Positions 53,870 through 60,040 of a DNA stretch of 60,040 nt are shown one piece after another. The position numbers and the translations under genes were made by a program. Origin of the DNA: JBBRWV01 sp038248985 (GTDB taxonomy: Bacteria > Planctomycetota > Phycisphaerae > WQYP01). Every line of letters begins with the position of its first letter. Position 1 is the stretch's first letter. The stretch spans positions 1 to 60,040 of the forward strand of contig JBBRWV010000004.1 of assembly GCA_038248985.1 (NCBI GenBank), given 5' to 3'. A model generated the notes under the pieces. That model searched no databases and was not told the origin of the DNA. It saw only the letters and a program-made list of their open reading frames with translations.

Positions 53870-53910
53870 GGATCTTTCGTTTGTGTTCGCACCACGAAAG
53901 ATCCTTTTTT
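53870..53910 (+). terminator. Intrinsic terminator of pckG
   Basis: A 10-bp perfect stem, GGATCTTTCG (53870-53879) with CGAAAGATCC (53895-53904), followed by six T's (53905-53910). The next gene starts only 8-20 bases beyond it. Confidence 0.9.
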
Positions 53911-53929
53911 GATTACAATGGATTTGGTT

Positions 53930-55423
53930 ATGATCAAACCAACGAAAACAACGAAAAAATCTGCAAACAGACCAGGCGAAAACGCGGTGGAGACACCGGA
54001 CCATGCGCCGTCATCGAATGCCGCATTCAATCTCTTCGCCGAAGGGGTGCGGGATTACGCCCTGTTCATGCTGGACAGCGAGGGGTACGTGGTGAGCTGG
54101 ACCACCGGCGCCGAAAAGATTGAAGGGTACCGGACGGAAGAAATTATCGGCAAGCACCACGCGATATTTTTTACCCCGGAGGATGTGGCCGCAGGAGTGC
54201 CGGACGAAGCGTTGAAGGGCGCCGAGCTAGAGGGTCGCCACCTGATGGAAGGATGGCGCGTCCGGCGGGATGGCACGCGTTACTGGGGCGAAGTATTGAC
54301 GTCGGCCTTGCGCGAGCCGGATGGGAAACTGCGGGGGTTTGCCAAAGTGGTACGGGACGCCACGCACCGGATGAATCTGCATGCGTCGTTGGAGCGTGCG
54401 GCGCAGGTCAGCGAAGCCCAGGTACGGACGATCCTGGAAGTGGCGGTCGATGCGATCATCACGATCGACCGGCGTGGAACGATCGGGATATTCAATCGGG
54501 CGGCGCAGGAGATGTTTGGGTATAAGCCGGCGGAGGTGGTGGGCAAGAACGTGACCGTGTTGATGCCGCAGCCTTACAAGAGTGAACACGACGGGTATCT
54601 GCATAACTACATGCGGACGGGGAAAAAGAAGATCATCGGGATTGGGCGGGAAGTGGCGGCGATGAAAAAGGACGGGACGATTTTTCCGATAGATCTGGCG
54701 GTGTCGGAAGTGCAGGTGGGGAACGAAGTGACATTTACCGGAATTATCCGCGACATCACGGAGCGGAAACTGCTGGAAAAAGAAATTCTGGAAATCAGCG
54801 AACGGGAGCAGCGGCGGATCGGGCAGGATCTGCACGACGGCCTGTGCCAGCAACTGACGGGCATAGCCTTTCTGATGCAGGCGATGCAGCAGAAGCTGGC
54901 GACGAGCGATGCCGCGGAGGCCGCGCAGGCGGCGCAGATTTCTTCCTTGCTGAAAGAGGCCGTTACGCAGGCGCGCAATCTGTCACACGGGTTGTACCCG
55001 GTGGACCCCCAGCCCGACGGTTTGATGGTGGCGTTGCGGGAGCTGGCGACGAACGTACGCACGATGTTCAATATTGACTGTGTTTTCCGCTGCCCGTCGT
55101 CGGTGATGATCGCGGACAATTCGGCGGCGACGCACCTTTACCGGATAGCGCAAGAGAGCGTGCAAAATGCGATTCGTCATGGCAAAGCGAGCGGCTTGAC
55201 CATCGAGTTGCTCACGACGCGGAATGGAATCCAGTTGTCGGTGTCGGACAACGGAATCGGATTTCCCAATGCGGATCAGCTAAAAACCGGGATGGGCCTG
55301 CGAACGATGAACCATCGCGCCCATGTCGTGGGCGCGACGTTTTCCATGACGCGGCTGCCCAAGGGCGGGAGCCGGATGACGTGTAACATGCCAACCACCG
55401 CAAACAAGGATCTAAGCACATGA
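53930..55423 (+). CDS. PAS-domain sensor histidine kinase (HisKA_3/NarX-type)
   Basis: About 497 residues, soluble. The first PAS domain is at residues 35-140 (FAEGVRDYALFMLDSEGYVV; DGTRYWGEVLTSALREPDG), the second at 160-265 (LEVAVDAIITIDRRGTIGIF; GIIRDITERK). The HisKA_3 dimerisation region holds the phosphorylated histidine in GQDLHDGLCQQLTGIAF near residue 310. The HATPase has SDNGIGF and GMGLRTMNHRA. The start is at 53930 or 53918; a longer frame back to 53846 crosses the pckG terminator and is rejected. It overlaps the response regulator gene by four bases (ATGA), so the pair is a coupled two-component system; the signal is unknown, possibly redox or oxygen through PAS. Confidence 0.93.
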   Translation: MIKPTKTTKKSANRPGENAVETPDHAPSSNAAFNLFAEGVRDYALFMLDSEGYVVSWTTGAEKIEGYRTEEIIGKHHAIFFTPEDVAAGVPDEALKGAELEGRHLMEGWRVRRDGTRYWGEVLTSALREPDGKLRGFAKVVRDATHRMNLHASLERAAQVSEAQVRTILEVAVDAIITIDRRGTIGIFNRAAQEMFGYKPAEVVGKNVTVLMPQPYKSEHDGYLHNYMRTGKKKIIGIGREVAAMKKDGTIFPIDLAVSEVQVGNEVTFTGIIRDITERKLLEKEILEISEREQRRIGQDLHDGLCQQLTGIAFLMQAMQQKLATSDAAEAAQAAQISSLLKEAVTQARNLSHGLYPVDPQPDGLMVALRELATNVRTMFNIDCVFRCPSSVMIADNSAATHLYRIAQESVQNAIRHGKASGLTIELLTTRNGIQLSVSDNGIGFPNADQLKTGMGLRTMNHRAHVVGATFSMTRLPKGGSRMTCNMPTTANKDLST

Positions 55424-56112
55424 CCATGCCAACAAACTCCGCAGCGGCCACACCCCTGTCATCTGCCAAGCGCCGGATCTTCATTGTCGATGATCATCCG
55501 ATTGTGCGGCAGGGACTCATGCAACTGATCAACCCCGAGGCCGACATGACGATTGTGGGCCAGGGGGAGGATGCGTACCAGGCGTTGAAGCTGATACGGC
55601 AGTTGAAGCCGGACCTTACGCTGCTGGACATTTCGCTCAAGGACACGGGGGGGATCGAACTGCTCAAGGAGATGCGGGCGCAGGATCCGGAACTGCGGGT
55701 GCTGATACTGTCGATGCACGATGAAAGTTTATATGCGGAGCGGGCGCTCCGTGCCGGGGCACGGGGTTATGTGATGAAGCAGGAAGCGCCGCAGGTCTTG
55801 TTGCAGGCGATACGCAAAGTATTGAAGGGGGAAGTGTATGTGAGCGAAAAGATGAGCGCGGTGCTGCTGCAGCGCATGGTGGGGAATCGGAAGCCCGGGG
55901 GCGCGTTGCCGATGGATCGCCTGACGGATCGGGAGATGGAGATATTTCGAATGATCGGCGCGGGGATGACGGTAAAGGAAATCGCCGAGAAGCTGTTTTT
56001 GTCCGCCAAGACGATTGAAGCGCATCGGGAGCACATCAAGGAAAAATTGAGTTTGAAGACCAGCGCCGAGCTGTTGCGGTTTGCGATTCGCAACGCACCC
56101 GACGAGCAGTAA
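55420..56112 (+). CDS. LuxR/NarL-family response regulator
   Basis: 230 residues. The receiver domain (residues 18-135) has the acidic pair VDDHP, phosphoacceptor Asp in LTLLDISLKD, and the conserved Lys in GYVMKQEAP. The LuxR-type HTH (residues about 160-220) reads LTDREMEIFRMIGAGMTVKE and SAKTIEAHREHIKEKL. It is encoded immediately after its kinase with an ATGA overlap. It is expected to activate or repress transcription as a dimer; the targets are not evident. A hairpin follows 2 bases beyond the stop. Confidence 0.95.
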   Translation: MTMPTNSAAATPLSSAKRRIFIVDDHPIVRQGLMQLINPEADMTIVGQGEDAYQALKLIRQLKPDLTLLDISLKDTGGIELLKEMRAQDPELRVLILSMHDESLYAERALRAGARGYVMKQEAPQVLLQAIRKVLKGEVYVSEKMSAVLLQRMVGNRKPGGALPMDRLTDREMEIFRMIGAGMTVKEIAEKLFLSAKTIEAHREHIKEKLSLKTSAELLRFAIRNAPDEQ

Positions 56113-56114
56113 AC

Positions 56115-56138
56115 GCCTTTTTTGATGTGAAAAAAGGC
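56115..56138 (+). terminator. Probable terminator after the response regulator
   Basis: GCCTTTTTT (56115-56123) pairs with AAAAAAGGC (56130-56138) around GATGTG. The descending arm is A-rich and followed by TATTTT, so it may work in both directions. It lies just after the stop at 56112. Confidence 0.6.
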
Positions 56139-56345
56139 TATTTTGGAAACGGGACGGGGCAGGGGTAGGTGGGACTACTGACGGGATGGGAGGGAGCGCG
56201 TTCATTCTTAGGACTTTCCCCCATCGTATAGGACCGCAGTTTTCCTAACAGAGTTCTCGCACGCCTCCTGATACCGCCAAATCGCTGAATTCCCGAAAAT
56301 GCAAGGATCGAACGAGCGGACTTTCCCGCGTTGGGAGGATCATCT

Positions 56346-57020
56346 ATGACAACGACTGGTGCACCATTGCCTGAAAACTTGCGCACACCGCGTGCGAACA
56401 TCTTGTGCAGTGCGCCGTTGCTGGCCGTCGGACTGGTGGGGCCGCCGGGAGCGGGCAAGACTTCGCTGGTCGAAGCGACCGCGCGGCAGCTTCGAGGGAA
56501 GGCACGCCTGGGGGTTATCACGGTGAATCCGGCCGCCGAACGCGATGCCGACCGCGTGTCGCGTTATTGCGACCAGGTGGAGGCGCTGTGTGCGGCACGG
56601 GCGGATCTGGACTCCATACTTTCGATTCTTCCGCGGTTCAAACTTGACGAGTTGGATCTCCTGTTTCTGGATGTGATTGCCCCGCTGGATGGCCTTCCGT
56701 TTTTTGGGCAGGATGTGACCGTCGCGGTGCTCTCGGTTTCGTCGGGGGATGACAAGGCACCGCTGTATAAGGACCTGCTGGCCAAGGCCGACGCGTTGAT
56801 CCTCAATAAGGCGGATTTGCAGCGGCACGTGATGTTTGACCGCGGAGTTTTCTGGGCCGACGTCCGGCGGATCAATCCGGAACTCGATCTGATGGAAGTG
56901 TCAACGTACGAGAACAAGGGCCTCGAACGCTGGCTCGCCTGGCTGGATCGACGGCGTCAGGACAAAAATCCCCGGTATCACCCCACCTCCGACGTGCCTC
57001 CGGAATTGTTAAACGGCTAA
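56346..57020 (+). CDS. HypB-like GTPase lacking visible nickel-binding motifs
   Basis: 224 residues, of the SIMIBI GTPase class. The P-loop is GLVGPPGAGKTSLVEAT (residues about 35-50), a later LLFLDVIAPL fills the switch/Walker B position, and ILNKADL is the guanine-specificity motif; SVSSGDDKAPLYKDLLAKAD and the INPELDLMEVSTYENKGLE ending are characteristic of HypB. HypB delivers nickel to hydrogenases, but its usual CHLDA cysteine-histidine pair reads ARADLDS here, and the ENVGNLVCP cysteine position reads LDVIAPLDG. No hydrogenase gene is in the window. It may serve another metalloenzyme, or another metal. GGGAGGATC lies before ATG 56346. Confidence 0.8.
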   Translation: MTTTGAPLPENLRTPRANILCSAPLLAVGLVGPPGAGKTSLVEATARQLRGKARLGVITVNPAAERDADRVSRYCDQVEALCAARADLDSILSILPRFKLDELDLLFLDVIAPLDGLPFFGQDVTVAVLSVSSGDDKAPLYKDLLAKADALILNKADLQRHVMFDRGVFWADVRRINPELDLMEVSTYENKGLERWLAWLDRRRQDKNPRYHPTSDVPPELLNG

Positions 57021-57066
57021 ACAAAAACCAGTCTTTGGGAAACTTCACTTTTAGAAAGATCGTTTT

Positions 57067-59733
57067 ATGAATATCTTGTCGAAGTTGAAACGCTACTCTC
57101 AAAAGTCGGTGGTCCTGATAGGACTACTGATAGTGTTTGCGACGCTGGCCATCTGGCGTCCTTCCTTCGGGCAGTTGCCGACGGATAAAGCCACACCCGC
57201 TTCGGAAGTGGTTGCGGCCAAGGCCGAAAACGCCTTTCAGTATTTCTCCTTTATGTCGCAAGACGCCGGCACCAAGTTCACCACCGGTGAACGCGTCGGC
57301 CTCTTTGTCGCACTGGGCGTCTCGGTCATGGCCCTGCTCTACGCCTGGATGCTGGTGCGTCAGGTGCGCGATGCCGATCAAGGCACGCAGAAAATGCAGG
57401 ATGTGGCCTTGGCGATTCGCGACGGTGCGAATGCCTACTTGGCGCGCCAGATGCGCGTCGTAGCGCCCCTCATCCTCCTCCTGGTGTTTGTCCTCTTCCT
57501 CACTAAGTATATCAGCGGTGGCGACCATGCCACGGACTTTGCCTTCGGCCGCGCCGCCGCGTTCCTCGTGGGAGCCGTCTTCTCCGCGCTGGTGGGTTTC
57601 GTCGGCATGCGGATGGCCACGACGGGCAACCTGCGTGTTGCCGCGGCGGCCCGCGTGGGCTTTGGCCGGGCCTTGATGCTCGGATATCGCTCGGGCACGA
57701 TCACCGGCATGATGACCGACGGCCTGGGGCTGCTCGGCGGCACGCTGATCTTCATGATCTACGGCGAACATGCGTACGAAGCCCTGCTGGGCTTCGGCTT
57801 TGGCGGCACCCTCCTCGCGCTCTTCATGCGGGTGGGCGGCGGCATCTTCACGAAGGCGGCCGATGTGGGCGCCGATTTGGTCGGCAAGATTGAAAAAGAT
57901 ATTCCGGAAGATGACCCCCGCAATGCGGCGACGATCGCGGACAACGTGGGCGATAACGTGGGCGATTGTGCCGGCATGGCGGCGGACATTTTTGAATCGT
58001 ACGAAGTCACAATGGTCGCGGCGATGATTCTGGGCTGGGCATCGTTCGGCCACAAGGGCGTGTTGTTCCCCATTCTGGTGCGGGCCATCGGCGTCGTGGG
58101 CTCCATCATCAGCACCTACACCGTCCGGGCGAAGGCCAAGGGCAGCGTGGCGGAAGCCATGAAACAGATCAACAAGGGCTTCCTGATCGGTTCGGGAATC
58201 TCGGTTTTGGGCTTCATCATCCTGGGCTGGTACTACCTGCGGTTTACCGCGGAGAACACCACCGCGGAAGTTCTGGCAAATATCAACGCGCTTCCGTTCT
58301 GGGCGAATCTGGGCGTTCCTGGGCTGGATATGCGTCCGGCCTGGACTTGCCTGGTCGGCATTGTGCTGTGCGTGGTGCTCAATAAGGTCACCGAGTATTT
58401 CACCGGCACTGAATACAGCACGGTCAAAGCCATTAAGCAAAGTACCGACACGGGTCACGGCACGACGATCATCGAAGGATTTGCGGTCGGCTACGAGTCG
58501 GCATTCTTCACGGGGCTGGTGCTCTGTGTGGCCATCTTCGCCTCGGTGGCGATCTACACCACGACCATGTCCACGGTGAATCCGATCTTCATCGCTTACG
58601 GCGTCGCCATGTGCGGCATCGGCATGTTGACGCTGACCGGCAATACGGTATCGATGGATGTGTTTGGCCCGATTGCCGACAACGCCAATGGCATTGCGGA
58701 AATGGGTTATGTGCAGGATGACTTTGACAGCAAGGAAGAAATGCTGGCCGCACGCCAGACGCTTTCGGATCTCGACGCGGTGGGCAATACCACCAAGGCG
58801 GTCACGAAGGGCGTGGCGATCGGTTCGGCCGTCATTGCGGCGGTCTCCCTCTTCGCATCGTTCATCACGGTTATCGGTTCGGGCGGCGGCGGCGAAGACC
58901 AGGCCCTCCCCATCGACATGTTCAACGCCGTGGCCGGCACCCTCAGCGTCAGCTCGCCTAATTTGTTGATCGGCATGTTGATCGGCGGCGGCGTGCCGTT
59001 CCTGTTCAGCGCGATGCTGATTCGGGCGGTGGGCCGGGCGGCTTATATGAATGTGCAGGAATGTCGGTTGCAGTTCCATGACAAGCAGATATGGTCGGGC
59101 GAGAAGCGTCCGGACTATGGCCGCGTTGTGGATATCTGCACCAAGGCGGCACAGAAAGAGCTGGTAGGACCGGCGATTCTGGGCGTGTTCACACCGATCC
59201 TCGTGGGCTTCCTGCTCGGGCCGATCGGCCTGGCGGGGTTCCTGGCCGGGGCGATCGTGGCCGGCCAGCTTCTGGCGAGTTTCATGTGCAACTCCGGTGG
59301 CGCATGGGATAACGCCAAGAAAATGATTGAAGACGAACCGCGTAACCATGCGGCCAACACCGGCAAAGGTTCAGAACGGCACAAGGCGTCGGTGACGGGC
59401 GATACCGTGGGCGATCCGCTCAAGGACACCGCCGGACCGGCGATCAACCCGCTGCTGAAGGTCATGAACATGGTCGCAGTGCTGGCGATTCCGCTGATGC
59501 TGGGCTACGACAAGCTGATCGTGGACACCGTGAACGAGGGTGCCAAGAAATATGGCTTCACGCTGACCAAGCAACTGGAATACGTCGGCATGGATACGAC
59601 GCGGCTGATTGTGATTCTAGTAATCACACCGTTGATCGGCTGGGCGATTTGGCAATCACGTCGCTCGACGGCTCCGCTGATTACGACGATGCCGGAAGAG
59701 ATTGTGCAGGATTCGACCAAAGTCCGGCATTAA
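57067..59733 (+). CDS. hppA: Membrane-bound proton-pumping pyrophosphatase
   Basis: Couples hydrolysis of pyrophosphate to ion transport. 888 residues with about 17 membrane helices after an N-terminal segment of 90 residues containing its own hydrophobic helix (VVLIGLLIVFATLAIW) and a polar loop. The active site holds DVGADLVGKIEKDIPEDDPR and NVGDNVGDCAGMAADIFES. The position that decides potassium dependence reads GNTTKAVTKG; a lysine after GNTT is the mark of K-independent proton pumps, while an alanine marks K-dependent ones. So despite general family names, it is predicted to be K-independent. It ends with a terminator at 59755-59803. Confidence 0.95.
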   Translation: MNILSKLKRYSQKSVVLIGLLIVFATLAIWRPSFGQLPTDKATPASEVVAAKAENAFQYFSFMSQDAGTKFTTGERVGLFVALGVSVMALLYAWMLVRQVRDADQGTQKMQDVALAIRDGANAYLARQMRVVAPLILLLVFVLFLTKYISGGDHATDFAFGRAAAFLVGAVFSALVGFVGMRMATTGNLRVAAAARVGFGRALMLGYRSGTITGMMTDGLGLLGGTLIFMIYGEHAYEALLGFGFGGTLLALFMRVGGGIFTKAADVGADLVGKIEKDIPEDDPRNAATIADNVGDNVGDCAGMAADIFESYEVTMVAAMILGWASFGHKGVLFPILVRAIGVVGSIISTYTVRAKAKGSVAEAMKQINKGFLIGSGISVLGFIILGWYYLRFTAENTTAEVLANINALPFWANLGVPGLDMRPAWTCLVGIVLCVVLNKVTEYFTGTEYSTVKAIKQSTDTGHGTTIIEGFAVGYESAFFTGLVLCVAIFASVAIYTTTMSTVNPIFIAYGVAMCGIGMLTLTGNTVSMDVFGPIADNANGIAEMGYVQDDFDSKEEMLAARQTLSDLDAVGNTTKAVTKGVAIGSAVIAAVSLFASFITVIGSGGGGEDQALPIDMFNAVAGTLSVSSPNLLIGMLIGGGVPFLFSAMLIRAVGRAAYMNVQECRLQFHDKQIWSGEKRPDYGRVVDICTKAAQKELVGPAILGVFTPILVGFLLGPIGLAGFLAGAIVAGQLLASFMCNSGGAWDNAKKMIEDEPRNHAANTGKGSERHKASVTGDTVGDPLKDTAGPAINPLLKVMNMVAVLAIPLMLGYDKLIVDTVNEGAKKYGFTLTKQLEYVGMDTTRLIVILVITPLIGWAIWQSRRSTAPLITTMPEEIVQDSTKVRH

Positions 59734-59754
59734 CGAGCTGGTTATTAGAAACTT

Positions 59755-59803
59755 GGGCTGGCGCAATGTATTTTTCGCCCTTGCGTCAGCCCTTTCTGTT
59801 TTT
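59755..59803 (+). terminator. Intrinsic terminator of hppA
   Basis: GGGCTGGCGCAA (59755-59766) pairs with TTGCGTCAGCCC (59781-59792), 12 bp with one G-T pair, followed by TTTCTGTTTTT. It starts 21 bases after the hppA stop. Confidence 0.85.
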
Positions 59804-60040
59804 GCATGGCGTGGTGGGGATGGAGGGGTGGGATGGAGGGAAAAAGTGGCGTTTTTAGAGTGGAAATGACAGAGTGCCAAAACGCGAGAAAGAGAGATGA
59901 AGCTTGGCAATCTCCGCCCAATCCCGATAGGAAATGTAGGTGATGGGGTGGATGTCCGTTGTGCAGGTACGCAACGCCCTGTGAAGAGAGGGATGGGCTA
60001 TGAAAAATGGGGGGTAAATGGGGGGTAAATGGGGGGTAAA
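59804..60040. other. Right-edge intergenic region
   Basis: No gene is seen in these 237 bases beyond the hppA terminator. The plus strand is purine-rich, with runs such as GGAGGGAAAAAG near 59835-59845. An 11-base tandem repeat occupies the last 33 bases. Confidence 0.55.
60008..60040. repeat. Three perfect 11-base tandem units TGGGGGGTAAA at the window edge
   Basis: Bases 60008-60040 are exactly three copies of TGGGGGGTAAA, and the repeat reaches the last base, so the array may continue beyond the window. Confidence 0.95.

Noticed and set aside
57124..59349. Minus-strand reading frame of 741 codons opposite hppA.
   Set aside because: The plus-strand pyrophosphatase is certain; the opposite frame is His/Arg/Asp-rich and has no recognisable family.
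1..60040. CRISPR arrays, insertion sequences, prophage or rRNA operons.
   Set aside because: None seen: no regularly spaced repeats, transposase or integrase motifs, phage structural genes, or rRNA-like stretches.

Overview
The window is a compact, gene-dense stretch of bacterial chromosome, with most gaps under 100 bases. It holds about 44 protein-coding genes and three broken ones. I found no rRNA, tRNA, CRISPR array, insertion sequence or prophage. The best guess for the host is a planctomycete, probably of the Phycisphaerae. Supporting signs are the prepilin-type protein with an H-x9-DG motif, the FAD-dependent oxidoreductase remnant of a family common in Planctomycetes and Verrucomicrobia, a eukaryote-like glycogen branching enzyme, and the rplM-rpsI-argC order. 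This assignment is inference from gene content; no marker phylogeny was possible.

Layout. 1-3834: an RNase E/G gene open at the left edge, then cmk and a frameshifted plsC on the minus strand. 3835-8516: a structured intergenic region that may be an attenuating leader, an M20 dipeptidase, a small broken gene, and a minus-strand alpha-glucan phosphorylase with its terminator. 8715-13644: a plus-strand run of DUF4149 membrane protein, endonuclease III, a reduced RnfC-like/RnfD-like pair and a FIST sensor protein. 13682-17093: speA, a STAS-domain protein and an SRAP peptidase. 17142-19025: a decayed FAD-dependent oxidoreductase with two stops and two frameshifts.

19173-31478 is the most distinctive block. 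It has three transglutaminase-like proteins (one carrying DUF2126), two circularly permuted ATP-grasp proteins and two alpha-E domains, with a histidine kinase in the middle, all on the plus strand. In one copy ATP-grasp and alpha-E are fused; in the other they are adjacent genes. Families of this kind have been predicted to make and process amide or peptide bonds, but the substrate is not evident here.

31468-42811: anmK, a YihY/BrkB-type membrane protein, a secreted protein of unknown function, DUF2062, ribosomal proteins L13 and S9, argC, DUF2934, a HEAT-like repeat protein, glgB and DUF4126. 42884-45880: a minus-strand prepilin, VWA protein and unknown helical protein. 46385-51838: a three-subunit proton-translocating transhydrogenase, an NADPH/Fe-S oxidoreductase and an adenylate kinase, probably one operon. 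52023-59733: GTP-type PEP carboxykinase, a PAS histidine kinase with its LuxR-type regulator, an orphan HypB-like GTPase, and a membrane pyrophosphatase predicted to be potassium-independent. The window ends in an 11-base G-rich tandem repeat.

The G/C balance of the plus strand changes sign in long blocks irrespective of gene orientation, and one switch seems to fall inside the adenylate kinase gene.
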